Under the pieces are notes generated by a model. That model did no database searches and was not told the DNA's origin. It was given only the letters and a program-made list of their open reading frames with translations. A program made the translations under genes and the position numbers. Of a stretch of DNA of 64,000 nucleotides, positions 51,091-60,450 are shown in pieces. Numbering within the stretch: the first letter of the stretch is position 1; each line of letters begins with the position of its first letter. Source of the DNA: Bog-257 sp963834135. Lineage in GTDB: Bacteria; Acidobacteriota; Terriglobia; Terriglobales; Acidobacteriaceae. The stretch lies in contig CAWIAN010000014.1 in NCBI GenBank assembly GCA_963834135.1, positions 167,318-231,317 on the forward strand, in the 5' to 3' direction.

Positions 51091-52629
51091 CTAGAACTGG
51101 CGGTAGGGCAACGTCACTCGAACCCTGCATCCGCGAGCATCAGGACGGTTCGTCAACTCGATCGCTCCGCCATGAGCCTCGGCGATCTGTTGGCACAATA
51201 CCAATCCGATGCCCGACCCGCCTGGCTTGGTTGTGTAGAAGGGCACGAATGCGTTACTGGGATTGAGCAGACCGATGCCGTTATCCTCGACCGTCAACGT
51301 AACGTAATGTTCCTGCTGATCCCATCCAAGCGTCACTTTGGGTGCGGCGCCTTCCGCCTGCGGCGATTGCGCCTGCTCTAGCGCGGCATCGACGGCATTT
51401 CGCACGAGGTTGATCAGCATCTGCTCGATCAGGTCGGGATCAAGCATCATCCATAGATCGTTGCCAGGGGCAATGTCGACCTTGATTCGAGTCTCCAATA
51501 GGGCGACGCGTTCGATGAGCGGCCGCACCTCGGTCGAGCGGAGCGTCGGTGAAGGCATTTGCGCCAGCCTGCGATACGACTGCAGGAAGCGGTGCAGAGA
51601 TGCTGTTCGAGACTCGATGATGCTGAGACCGCGCTGGAAGTCGGCGTTCTGAGCCTGCGGCAGCTCGGGTAGAGGCAAGCGCGAAGACAGGCTGCCTGCG
51701 ATCGAGATGATAGGGGCGAGCGAATTGTTGAGCTCATGCCCGAGCACGCGAATTAATTTCTGCCACGCGCTGCGCTCTTCCTCGCGCAGTGCCCGACTCA
51801 CATCGGAGAGCACGATCATCGTGTGCGGCACGCCGCTCTGCCGGAAGGAACGCTTGCGCACCATCCAGCGCGCGTTGGGCGCCGAGTAGGGTAGTGCGAC
51901 CAGCGTTTCGTTAGGAGCTTCAAAGCAGGCGTCCAGCTCAAGCTCACTGGCTGTCTTGCCCAGCAGGCGCGCCATCGGCTGTTGTAGAAGACGTTCGCCT
52001 GCGGCGTTTACCAGCCGCAACACGTGATGGGGATCGAACGTAAACAGCGGCGTGTCGATCTCCTCCACCACACGACGGAGCAGAGCGGTGGCTTCGATGG
52101 ACTGCAGGCGTTGTTCCGTAAGGATATCGGCAAGCGCATTGATCTCGAGTGCCAGTTCGCCCATGGCATCGTTTGGAGCGGCGCCGCGTGCGCGAAACGA
52201 GTAGTCTTCCTCGCGCAACGCTCCTACAACATTCGTCAGGGTCTGTAATGGCCGAACAATCTGATCAATCAGTGCAATCGTCAGCACCAGCCAGAGAAAG
52301 ACCTCCAGCACGGTCAGCGAAATCTTGATGTCCTGCGTCCAGTTATGGGTCCAGATCAGCGTGGTACCGAACGCCACGCCTGGCGACGCAGCGAGTATGG
52401 CGAACAGCGCGATGCGTTTTTCGTACAGTAGATGAAGACGTTTGTGCGGACGCTCCGCGTCGTGAGAAGCCGCGCCGAGCACAGGAACAAAATGCGGCGA
52501 ATGGCTGGGTTCGGAGCTGTCGCCCGAGCCTGGCGTCGAGACCCGCGCCGGATGAGGATCTCTGGCGAGCGCAGAGTTCACACTGGACGTTCCAGGAGGC
52601 TCGAACTCGCCGCCTGCACTAGAGGCCAT
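51091..52629 (-). CDS. sensor histidine kinase of NtrY type
   Basis: The 512-residue protein has two close membrane segments (about 73-122), a HAMP region, a PAS domain (about 185-285) and the HisKA/HATPase core: VLGHELNNSLAPIISIAGSL, NLVRNAVDAAL, VEDNGIGLLN and GSGIGLVLCQQ. The short periplasmic loop implies a cytoplasmic or membrane signal. It overlaps the sigma-54 regulator gene by 11 bases and so is its cognate kinase. It is the last gene of the efflux operon. Confidence 0.92.
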   Translation of the reverse strand: MASSAGGEFEPPGTSSVNSALARDPHPARVSTPGSGDSSEPSHSPHFVPVLGAASHDAERPHKRLHLLYEKRIALFAILAASPGVAFGTTLIWTHNWTQDIKISLTVLEVFLWLVLTIALIDQIVRPLQTLTNVVGALREEDYSFRARGAAPNDAMGELALEINALADILTEQRLQSIEATALLRRVVEEIDTPLFTFDPHHVLRLVNAAGERLLQQPMARLLGKTASELELDACFEAPNETLVALPYSAPNARWMVRKRSFRQSGVPHTMIVLSDVSRALREEERSAWQKLIRVLGHELNNSLAPIISIAGSLSSRLPLPELPQAQNADFQRGLSIIESRTASLHRFLQSYRRLAQMPSPTLRSTEVRPLIERVALLETRIKVDIAPGNDLWMMLDPDLIEQMLINLVRNAVDAALEQAQSPQAEGAAPKVTLGWDQQEHYVTLTVEDNGIGLLNPSNAFVPFYTTKPGGSGIGLVLCQQIAEAHGGAIELTNRPDARGCRVRVTLPYRQF

Positions 52630-54046
52630 AGCGTTCCATCCGGCGATACAGCGCGCCGCGACTTAAGCCGAGAGCTTCGGCAGCCTGGCTCACGTTGCCA
52701 TGAAAGCGCTGTAGAGCCTTGCGCACCAGAATGCCCTCTACTTCCTCGATGCTGAGCTCTTCCAGGTTCTGTCCCTGTTGTCGTTGCGCAACGTTCAATC
52801 CTAGGTCCGAAACCTGTATTTCTCCGGCCTGGCACATCAGCACGGCGCGCTCCAGGGTGTGGTCCAATTCGCGCACGTTGCCCGGCCAGCTGTACTGCAT
52901 CATCGTCTGCAAAGCGGTCGCGGAGAAGCCGCTGACCGCAATGCGATACCGCGCAGCATAGCGCTTGAGGAAGTACGCCGCAAGCACCGGGATATCTTCC
53001 CGGCGATCGCGTAGCGGCGGAATCGGAATCTCGACCGTGTTCAGGCGGAAAAGCAGGTCTTCACGGAAATTTCCCGCGGCAATGGCGTCCTGCAGATTAG
53101 TGTTAGTCGCCGAGATGACGCGCACATCGATATGCTTGGTTCGCGACGAACCTACGCGCTCGATCTCGCCAGTCTCCAGCACGCGTAATAGCTTGGCTTG
53201 CTGGCGCATGGGAACGTTGCCGATCTCATCGAGAAAGATGGTGCCATTGTCGGCAAGTTCGAAGCGGCCAATGCGATCGGTGCGGGCGTCAGTGAACGCG
53301 CCCTTCACGTGTCCGAAGAGTTCGCTCTCGAAGGTGCCTTCCGGCAGCGCGCCGGTGTTAACGGCAACCAGCGTCGAGCCGGATCGCGACGAAAGCGCGT
53401 GCAGTGTTTGAGCAACGACCTCTTTACCGGTTCCGTGTTCGCCCGTTATAAGCACGTTCGCGTCCGACGGCCCGATTCGCGCGATGGTCTGTAAAACCGG
53501 CTGCATTGCGGGTGCCGCAGCGATGAACTCCGGGCGTCCCTCGGCGCGCAGCAATCGAGCTTCGGCTTCCAGTTGCTGCGTCCGTTGCAACGCGCGATGC
53601 AATTCCACCTGCGTGCGCAGAATCGCCAACAGTCGTTCGTTCTCCCATGGCTTCTGGATGAAGTCGCGTGCCCCGCGACGCATCGCCTCGACCGCGAGCC
53701 CAACGTTGCCCCACGCCGTCATCACGATCACTGGAATGTTGCTGTCGAGCGCGACGATTTCCGAGAGCAGGTCCAGACCTTCCTGACCCGACGTCGTATC
53801 GCGCGTGTAATTCAGGTCGATCAGCACCGCGTCATAGAACTCGCTAGCCAGCGACTCGCGCACTGCCCCCGGTGATTTCGCGGTATCCACCTCGAAGCCC
53901 GCCGGGCGCAACAGTAGCTCCAGCGCCTCGAGAATATGCGGCTGATCGTCAGCGGCAAGAATGCGTCCGGTGCGCTGGCGGTGACGTGCCTCGCTGGAAG
54001 CGTCCTGTCCGGTGGCCGGATTAGCGGGACTCTGTGTTCTTGGCAA
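52619..54046 (-). CDS. sigma-54-dependent response regulator with a GAFTDA loop
   Basis: The 475-residue protein has an N-terminal receiver with phospho-acceptor Asp in DAVLIDLNY, an AAA+ domain with Walker A GEHGTGKE and a C-terminal Fis-type helix-turn-helix (AAEALGLSRGALYRRMERYGL). The sigma-54 contact loop reads GAFTDA, not GAFTGA; this variant is known in other regulators of the family. It is encoded in the efflux operon after the TolC gene and overlaps the kinase gene. It probably controls this same operon. Confidence 0.92.
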   Translation of the reverse strand: MPRTQSPANPATGQDASSEARHRQRTGRILAADDQPHILEALELLLRPAGFEVDTAKSPGAVRESLASEFYDAVLIDLNYTRDTTSGQEGLDLLSEIVALDSNIPVIVMTAWGNVGLAVEAMRRGARDFIQKPWENERLLAILRTQVELHRALQRTQQLEAEARLLRAEGRPEFIAAAPAMQPVLQTIARIGPSDANVLITGEHGTGKEVVAQTLHALSSRSGSTLVAVNTGALPEGTFESELFGHVKGAFTDARTDRIGRFELADNGTIFLDEIGNVPMRQQAKLLRVLETGEIERVGSSRTKHIDVRVISATNTNLQDAIAAGNFREDLLFRLNTVEIPIPPLRDRREDIPVLAAYFLKRYAARYRIAVSGFSATALQTMMQYSWPGNVRELDHTLERAVLMCQAGEIQVSDLGLNVAQRQQGQNLEELSIEEVEGILVRKALQRFHGNVSQAAEALGLSRGALYRRMERYGL

Positions 54047-54057
54047 ACTTCTCTCCC

Positions 54058-56108
54058 TCAGGGCGCGGTGCCGTCCACCGCACTTTGAATCTCGACTTTG
54101 TTCTCTTCCAGCGTCGTGCCCGTGGCTCGTTGCAATTCCAGCTTGGATTTCTGATAAGCCGTGCTGGCATTTACCAGATCAAGCTGCGCCAAGGCAAGAT
54201 CGCGTTGCGCGGTCAGCGTCTGAAAGCTCGATCCTGCACCCAGTTGCTGCTCTTTCTGCATGATCACGAATGTCTTGTCGGCGAGGTCGCGAGCTTTCCT
54301 GGCCGCTTCCACCCGAGCCCGGCCCTGCTCCAACGCATATTCGGCATTTCGTACTTCGATGCGAATCTGTTTGCGCAGCTGCTGCTCGCGCAACTCCGCC
54401 TGTCGGTATTCCAGTTCGGAGCGATACTGGTCGGCCTTCGCCACCCGGTTGCGGATTGGAACATTCAGACTCAGTCCGACGAAGTAGTCGGGAGAAGTGC
54501 TGTTCCATGCGTTCTCGAAGCTGCCGAACCAATTGGTTGGGACGGTCTGGCTGTTCTGGGTGTAATAGAACGGATTGAGATCGCCTGCGAGCCCGGTTCC
54601 CCCATAGAAGCCGACCAGCGCGAGTGTGGGTAGAAGCGCGTTGATGGCGGCTTTGCGCGTGATCTCGCGGTTTTGCAAGTCGATCGTCGACTCCGACAAC
54701 TCCGGGCGATCAAGCAGAGCCTGCGCGATCAACTCCTGCGTCGGCTGCTCAGGAATCTCCTGCACCGTGTCCAGCAAATCGGTGGGAACAACGGGCATAG
54801 CCTCCAGAGTCGGATCGTCGAGATTACGGGTAAGCGCGTTCTTGATTAACGATTCCTGCAATTGAAGATTCGTCTTCGCGACGGTCAGGTCCTGGTCGCG
54901 TCGCGAAACTTCCGCCTCGGCGCGCATGACGTCCATGGCGGGGATCGCCTGGAGTTGCAGCTGCTTCTGCGCGTTGTCCAGGCTCTGTTGCGCGAAGCCA
55001 AACGACTGCTCGTTGACCTTTTCTTCCTCGTAGGCGCTTACCAGGTCCCAATAGATGTTGGCGACCTGGGTTATCGTGGCGACGATCTGCATTTTGAAGG
55101 CGATGTCGGAAATCTTCTTGTTGTTCTTCGCGATCCGCAAGAATCGTAAGTTCGGCCCGGTACCGAATCCTGCCAGCAGCTGTTGTTGAACCGTGACGCG
55201 ATAAAACGAATTGAGCGCCGGGTTCAGGCTGTTGTAGATACTGTTTGCGGTCTGGCGATTGTTATCGACTTCCAGGCTGACAGTGGTGCCGGTGGAGAAT
55301 GATTGCGTGTAGTTCAGGTTCGCGTTGCCCGTATTCAACTGCAATGCGGGAACGCCATAGGTCTGCAGGTTGGCAAGCGGAGTGGTTTGATGTTCGACTC
55401 CGCCGGAGCCAGTGAGGATCGGATCGAACGAAGGCACGTTGGTTCCGATACCGAGAGTCGATTGCACGAGACCGGATGCGCCGGCGCCCGCTCCACCTGC
55501 GCCTCCCGTAGTGCCGCCCGCGCCCGCTCCGGGAGCGCCTGCTCCGAAGCCGCCCACACCGCCGCCAGGCGTGCCTTGCACAATACCGGTGTTGACACCG
55601 CGGAATGAGCCGCCAGCTTTGGTGCGCAGGATATCGGTGTCCGCGATCGGCAGATTGTAGCGCGCGATGGCGAGATCAAGATTGTTTTCCAGTGCAAGGT
55701 CGATCGCGTCTTGCAGCGAGATGTACAGCTTTCCATTGCGAATCAACTGGTCCAGACGCTTAGAGTTGGCCAGGTCAGGTTTAGGCACCGTGCTCGACCG
55801 GTAGGCGTCGAACGGATTACGCGAATGCGGCATTGCCAGGCTGGGCGGCGTGCGAATCGCGAGTGGCGGTGGGGCTGCCAGCGTCGGAGAAGAAGACGTC
55901 ATGGCAGGAGCCGGTTGCGGCGTGGGAGCATTGGGCGTCTGCGGCTGTGTCTGAGGCACGGCCATGGCGCTTGCGCGGCTGGCGTAGCCTGCTGGGCCGG
56001 CGCAGGTGCGGGTGCCGTCTGCTCTTGCGCCTCCGCTCCTAGCAAGGTTGCGCAAAGGAAAAATGCCAACACCGAATTTCCCGACATGCGCGACAGGCGT
56101 TCCATCAT
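54058..56108 (-). pseudogene. TolC-family outer-membrane efflux protein, frameshifted after the signal peptide
   Basis: The true start is ATG 56108, with GGGAGG upstream and an ATGA overlap with the ATPase stop (56105-56108). From it a signal peptide (SVLAFFLCATLLGAEA) runs in one frame to about 55970, and the rest of the protein, from MAVPQTQPQT, is in another, one base short. The remainder is a TolC-type coiled-coil and barrel protein (about 640 residues) with repeats such as LYISLQDAIDLALENNLDL. A Gly/Ala-rich run lies at about residues 190-235. An outer-membrane channel for the efflux operon. Real frameshift or sequence error cannot be told here. Confidence 0.8.
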
Positions 56109-56815
56109 GAACGCACCGCCTCCCCATTGGGGGCCAATGCCGGGTTGCCGGTGTCACTCACCAGCCATCCGTCCTTCATCTGAATGGTTCGCGATCCGTA
56201 GGACGCATTCACTTCCGAATGCGTAACCTGCACGATGGTCGTGCCTTCCCGATTGAGTCTCGTAAACAGCTCCATGATCTCTTGTGCCTGGCTGGAATGG
56301 AGATTGCCGGTAGGCTCGTCGGCCAGCAGGAGCGACGGCCGGTGAATCACCGCGCGGGCCACGCCGACCAGTTGCTGCTGTCCGCCCGACAGCTGATTGG
56401 GGTAAAGGTCTTTCTTAGCGACGATCTGAAAATGATCGAGCGTTTCGGCCACCATCCCTTGTCTCTGACTACGTGGTACGTCTTTGTAAGACAGCGGCAG
56501 ATCGATGTTTTCCTGCACCGTCAGATCGTCGAGCAGGTGATAACTCTGGAAGACCATGCCGATTTTGCGTTTGGCCAACTCGGCGCGGTCCTTGCGCTTC
56601 ATCAGGTGGACAGGCTGCTCGCCAAACCAGTATTCGCCCGCCCACTGGTCGTCAAGCAGAGCCAGCACATTCAGCAGCGACGATTTGCCGGCGCCCGACG
56701 GGCCCATGACGGTGATGAACTCGCCTTCCTTGATGGTGAGATCGACGCGGCGCAACACCCACGTCTGTCCCGCTCCGGATTTATAACTGCGTTCGACGTT
56801 CTTAAGGGTAATCAT
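56105..56815 (-). CDS. ABC transporter ATPase, LolD/MacB type
   Basis: The 236-residue ATPase has Walker A GPSGAGKSS, the signature LSGGQQQLVGVARA and Walker B LLLADEPTGNL, typical of the MacB/LolD branch. The residues after LSGGQQQ are Leu-Val where most members have Arg-Val. Its start is ATG 56815; the frame can extend to 56881. Between the two lies a hairpin (56830-56847). It sits between the ADOP permease and TolC. Confidence 0.92.
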   Translation of the reverse strand: MITLKNVERSYKSGAGQTWVLRRVDLTIKEGEFITVMGPSGAGKSSLLNVLALLDDQWAGEYWFGEQPVHLMKRKDRAELAKRKIGMVFQSYHLLDDLTVQENIDLPLSYKDVPRSQRQGMVAETLDHFQIVAKKDLYPNQLSGGQQQLVGVARAVIHRPSLLLADEPTGNLHSSQAQEIMELFTRLNREGTTIVQVTHSEVNASYGSRTIQMKDGWLVSDTGNPALAPNGEAVRS

Positions 56816-56829
56816 GAATTTCGGGTAGA

Positions 56830-56847
56830 GCGGGCCTTCAGGCCCGC
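56830..56847. repeat. GCGGGCC-TTCA-GGCCCGC hairpin
   Basis: A perfect 7-base stem (56830-56836 and 56841-56847) with loop TTCA is flanked by GTAG (56825-56828) and CTAC (56851-56854), which extend the pairing with small bulges. It lies in the leader of the ATPase gene. A similar GC-rich hairpin is familiar to me from acidobacterial intergenic regions, but I could not check that. Confidence 0.5.
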
Positions 56848-56959
56848 TTCCTACGCCTCCCAATCTCTCTCCCGACTTCACTGAGGTCGGATCGAGCTCA
56901 GTGGAATCGAGTACCTCTTATCAACGCTGTAACCCAGATCCGAAGGCCTGCTCCAACCC

Positions 56960-59437
56960 TCACTCCCACCGCAATGCCTTGATCGGATCGATGCGCGAGG
57001 CGCGTCGTGCCGGGATATAGCTGGCGAGCAATCCAGAGGCCAGCAGCAGCAGGCAGACGCCCGCAATCGTCGTCGCGTCGTAGGGCACCACGCCATAGAG
57101 AAAACTGCGCAGCACAGTTCCTATGGAAAGTGCAGCAACGATACCGATTGCGACGCCGATCGCCAGCAGCAACACCGCTTGTCGTATCACCAATTGAATG
57201 ACGTTGCCACGCGTCGCCCCCAGAGCCATGCGAAGTCCTATGTCGCGGGTGCGCTGGCTGACGTTGTAAGCAAGCAGTCCGTAAATTCCCGCGATCGAAA
57301 TCAACAGGGCTGCACCGGCAAATATCCACAGCAGGCGCACGGCCAACGTCTGGCTGCCCAGCGACGTGTCGACCAGGTCCTGCATGGTCTGCGTTTTGAG
57401 AACGACGAGGTCCGGATTGAAATCGCGCAACGCTTTGCTGAGCTCGGTAATGAGCATGTCGGGATTGCCGGTGGACCGCACGACCAGGTTGGTGAATGCG
57501 CCGGTCAGGTAGGGCGTCAGCTCATCCTGGGGAGTCAGTTGCAGGTACGACAGATCGATCTCGGGCTGCACGGGCGCGGACAGCGTGGTCTGATTCGTAT
57601 CGTCAACGACGCCCACGATGGTGGCCACAGCATGCGGTCCATCCTTGTCGCCTACTTTCAATTGGTGGCCAAGCGGATCTTCATTGGGAAAGTAGGCTTT
57701 TACCAGCGCCTGATTCACTACTGCGGCCGCAGGTGCTCCCGCCGCATCGGAGTCGTTGAACAAGCGGCCCTTCAGCAAGCGAATTTTCATGATGCGGTAG
57801 ACGTTCGGGCTGACAGCGCGAATCGCCGCAATGGTCTTGTTCGCCGGATCCTTGGCGCGACCCACAATATCGACGGATCCGCCGACCTGAAAATTGTTTT
57901 GCAGAGGCAGAGACGTCATTAAGCCGGCGTCGGTCACTCCGGGGATGTGCTGCAGCCGATCGAGCAGCGGAGCATAGAAAACCTGATTCAGGTCTTTGCC
58001 CGCATATTCGCTCGCCTGCCCGAAGATGCCGGCATCGGAGTGCGGCAGCATCACGCTGGCCAGGACCAGGTTGGAAGGCTCGAATCCCAGTGGCTGGCTG
58101 CGCATCGCCAGCAGGCTGCGCAAGAGCAGGCCAGCCGAAACAAGCAGCAGAAGAGAAAGCGCAATTTCTCCCACAACAAGGGTGTCGCGAAAATAGCGTT
58201 GCTGCCTTCCGGTGCCGGTGGCGGGCGTACCTTCGCGCAACGCCTCCTGCGCCGGAGCTCGCGCAGCCTGCAGGGCCGGAACCAATCCGAAGAGCACGGC
58301 CGAAATAACCGAGAAGCCGACCAGTGCGACGGCGACATGTGCGTCGACCTGAATATGGCTGGAAAGCGGCAAGTAGAGATCGAGGTAAAACTTCAGCAGG
58401 TGAACACAGCCGTAGGCGAGAGCCAGCCCGATGGCGGCGCCGCTGAAGGCGAGCACCAGACTCTCGGTTAGAAATTGCCGGACCAGGCGCGCGCGGTCTG
58501 CACCGATCGCACTACGAATGGCGATCTCTCTGCGACGCCCCGTTGTACGCGAGAGCAGCAGGCTGGCAACGTTGGCGCAGGCGATCAGCCAGACAGCGAG
58601 TACGGCGAACTGTAGCGCCATCAATGCAGGCCGAACGTTGGTGGTCAGCACGTTGCGGTAGGTTTGGACCAGTACGCGGTTTTCAAGTTCGAGCTTGGCA
58701 TAGGCTCGCGAGATATTGCCCTGGATGCCGGAGAGTTCGCTCTGTGCGGCTTGCGGCGATACCCCGGGTTTCAGCCGGCCGACGGCGGTCAGCGTTTCGG
58801 AATCGCGTTCCTCGTACAACGGCGAGCTCACCAGAGGAGTCCAGATGGCGGGCCCCTCCCCCGTGACCGGAAACTCGAAACCCTCCGGAAGAATTCCGAT
58901 CACGGTATACACCGTCTCTCCGACCTTGACGGTTTTTCCCACCGCGCTGGGATCGTTTCCGAAGAACTTCTCCCATGCAGCGCGATTGATCACGGCCACC
59001 TGATTATTGCCGTTTTGATCTTCGGAGGGCAGGAAGTCACGCCCGATGGTGGGGCGAACCTGCAACAACGAAAAAAGGTTGGAGCTGCTGAAGACGATCG
59101 GAATGAAATCCGAGAACTCGCGGACATTGACTCCGCGCAAACCTACGGTGTACCAGCCGATGCCCTGAAAAGAGCGACTCTGCGCGCGCCAGTCCCGAAT
59201 ATTCGGCAAGGCGGAGTTCCCGGGGACGAGATTCGTCTTTCCCGCCTCACCCATAAGCACGATCTGCTCCGGCTTTGGAAAAGACAGCGGCCGTAGCAGC
59301 ACAGCGTCGATTACCGCGAACATCGCGGCATTCACGCCGATGCCTAGCGCCAGCGTCAAAACCGTGACGGCCGTGAAGCCGGGGTTCTTACGCAATTGGC
59401 GAAACGCGTATCGCAGGTCTTGAAGGAGTCCACTCAT
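56960..59437 (-). CDS. ADOP-type ABC permease (MacB/FtsX family)
   Basis: The 825-residue protein is the 'acidobacterial duplicated orphan permease' type: an N-terminal segment LLQDLRYAFRQLRKNPGFTA, a MacB-like periplasmic domain, and two FtsX membrane modules, each with four helices (for example SLLLSRTTGRRREIAIRSAI). The C-terminus ends in SRIDPIKALRWE. ATG 59437 is likely; the frame extends to 59467. Most ADOP genes lack nearby ATPases; this one sits between two. The protein probably works in substrate efflux from the periplasm with the HlyD and TolC partners. Confidence 0.92.
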   Translation of the reverse strand: MSGLLQDLRYAFRQLRKNPGFTAVTVLTLALGIGVNAAMFAVIDAVLLRPLSFPKPEQIVLMGEAGKTNLVPGNSALPNIRDWRAQSRSFQGIGWYTVGLRGVNVREFSDFIPIVFSSSNLFSLLQVRPTIGRDFLPSEDQNGNNQVAVINRAAWEKFFGNDPSAVGKTVKVGETVYTVIGILPEGFEFPVTGEGPAIWTPLVSSPLYEERDSETLTAVGRLKPGVSPQAAQSELSGIQGNISRAYAKLELENRVLVQTYRNVLTTNVRPALMALQFAVLAVWLIACANVASLLLSRTTGRRREIAIRSAIGADRARLVRQFLTESLVLAFSGAAIGLALAYGCVHLLKFYLDLYLPLSSHIQVDAHVAVALVGFSVISAVLFGLVPALQAARAPAQEALREGTPATGTGRQQRYFRDTLVVGEIALSLLLLVSAGLLLRSLLAMRSQPLGFEPSNLVLASVMLPHSDAGIFGQASEYAGKDLNQVFYAPLLDRLQHIPGVTDAGLMTSLPLQNNFQVGGSVDIVGRAKDPANKTIAAIRAVSPNVYRIMKIRLLKGRLFNDSDAAGAPAAAVVNQALVKAYFPNEDPLGHQLKVGDKDGPHAVATIVGVVDDTNQTTLSAPVQPEIDLSYLQLTPQDELTPYLTGAFTNLVVRSTGNPDMLITELSKALRDFNPDLVVLKTQTMQDLVDTSLGSQTLAVRLLWIFAGAALLISIAGIYGLLAYNVSQRTRDIGLRMALGATRGNVIQLVIRQAVLLLAIGVAIGIVAALSIGTVLRSFLYGVVPYDATTIAGVCLLLLASGLLASYIPARRASRIDPIKALRWE

Positions 59438-59454
59438 CTTGTAGCTCACGCTTG

Positions 59455-59541
59455 TGGCCGTTAGCAATTAGCTTTGAACCTTGCAGCAGTCGGAGAATGC
59501 AGCCTGAGTTCGACAGATAAAAGCCAAGAGCTGATAGCCAG
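59455..59541. repeat. inverted word repeat between the ADOP and ATPase genes
   Basis: The left arm 59455-59476 (starting TGGCCGTTAGC) and right arm 59520-59541 (AAAAGCCAAGAGC...) are imperfect inverted repeats with about 15 of 22 positions matching. The arms follow the same pattern as the 60300-60444 element. Confidence 0.5.
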
Positions 59542-59550
59542 GAGCAGACG

Positions 59551-60276
59551 TTACTGCGCTTCCTGCATCAGCCGGCGTAGCTCTTCTTCGGCCACCACTT
59601 TTCCGTCGAACAGATGCACTTCGCGCTGCGCGTGCGCGGCAAATCGAGGATCGTGCGTCACCATGCAGATCGTCGCGCCCTCGCGATGCAGTTTCTGCAG
59701 CAGTTCCATCACGGCTTCGCCGTTGCGAGAGTCGAGGTTTCCAGTCGGCTCGTCGGCCAGCAGGATCGACGGCGATCCGGCCAAAGCGCGTGCCACAGCC
59801 ACACGTTGCTGCTGACCGCCAGAAAGCTGCGAAGGATAGTGACGCAGACGGTGCGCCATGCCCACACGCTCCAATGACTCCAGCACGCGGCGCTTGCGCT
59901 CCGCCGACGGCATGCCGTCCCGATAGGTCAAAGGCAGCTCGACATTCTCGTACACCGTCAGATCGCCGATCAGGTTAAAACTCTGGAAGATAAAACCGAT
60001 CTCGCGATTACGAATGCGCGAGCGGTCGCCGAAATCCAGGTTCGCCACCGGCTGCCCGTTCAGGTTGTACTTGCCGTCCGTGGGCGTGTCCAGCAGACCG
60101 ATGATGGACAGCAGGGTCGACTTGCCGCAGCCCGATGGTCCGGACATCGCGACGTATTCGCCCTTGCGAACCATCAGGTGCACGCCGGAGAGCGCATGGG
60201 TTTCGACCTCGTCGGTATAGAACACTTTGGTCATGTTCTCGATTTCAATCAGCGGAATTCCTGCTGCTTCGCTCAT
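59551..60276 (-). CDS. ABC transporter ATPase, MacB type
   Basis: The 241-residue ATPase has Walker A GPSGCGKST, the signature LSGGQQQRVAVARAL and Walker B ILLADEPTGNLDSRNG. It is the second ATPase of the operon and is the more canonical. ATG 60276 is preferred; an in-frame TTG lies 12 bases upstream, directly after GAGGA, too close to serve it. Downstream comes the ADOP permease. Confidence 0.93.
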   Translation of the reverse strand: MSEAAGIPLIEIENMTKVFYTDEVETHALSGVHLMVRKGEYVAMSGPSGCGKSTLLSIIGLLDTPTDGKYNLNGQPVANLDFGDRSRIRNREIGFIFQSFNLIGDLTVYENVELPLTYRDGMPSAERKRRVLESLERVGMAHRLRHYPSQLSGGQQQRVAVARALAGSPSILLADEPTGNLDSRNGEAVMELLQKLHREGATICMVTHDPRFAAHAQREVHLFDGKVVAEEELRRLMQEAQ

Positions 60277-60299
60277 GTAGTTGTCCAATCCTCAGAGTC

Positions 60300-60444
60300 G
60301 CTCTTGGCCACTCGCTCTTCGCTTTTCGCCAGAGGGCAAGCCTCCGGCTATCTCTATCTACGCAATCTCTCCAAGCTTGGTTCGGTCTTCGCCTACATGC
60401 CGAAAGAGTTTCTGGCGAAAAGCGAATAGCGAACGGCCAAGAGC
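60300..60444. repeat. large inverted repeat (34-base arms) between two efflux genes
   Basis: The left arm at 60300-60333 and the right arm at 60411-60444 are inverted copies matching at 31 of 34 positions. They enclose 77 bases that hold smaller self-complementary words such as TTCGG and CCGAA. The whole can fold into a long stem-loop. It lies between the HlyD and ATPase genes, where it would be transcribed as part of the operon message. The arms share words with the element at 59455-59541. Confidence 0.75.
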
Positions 60445-60450
60445 AGCGCG

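Noticed and set aside
52619..54046. GAFTDA as a loss of sigma-54 contact
   Set aside because: GAFTDA is a variant I know from other members of the family, so it is not by itself evidence of inactivity.
55480..55600. Gly/Ala-rich low-complexity run in the TolC-like protein as a repeat element
   Set aside because: It is within a coding frame and fits a flexible linker or loop; no sign of a mobile or noncoding repeat.
56109..56157. Longer start for the TolC-like gene
   Set aside because: The N-terminal extension is not a signal peptide and overlaps the ATPase; ATG 56108 has the ATGA overlap, a ribosome site and a signal sequence in its frame.
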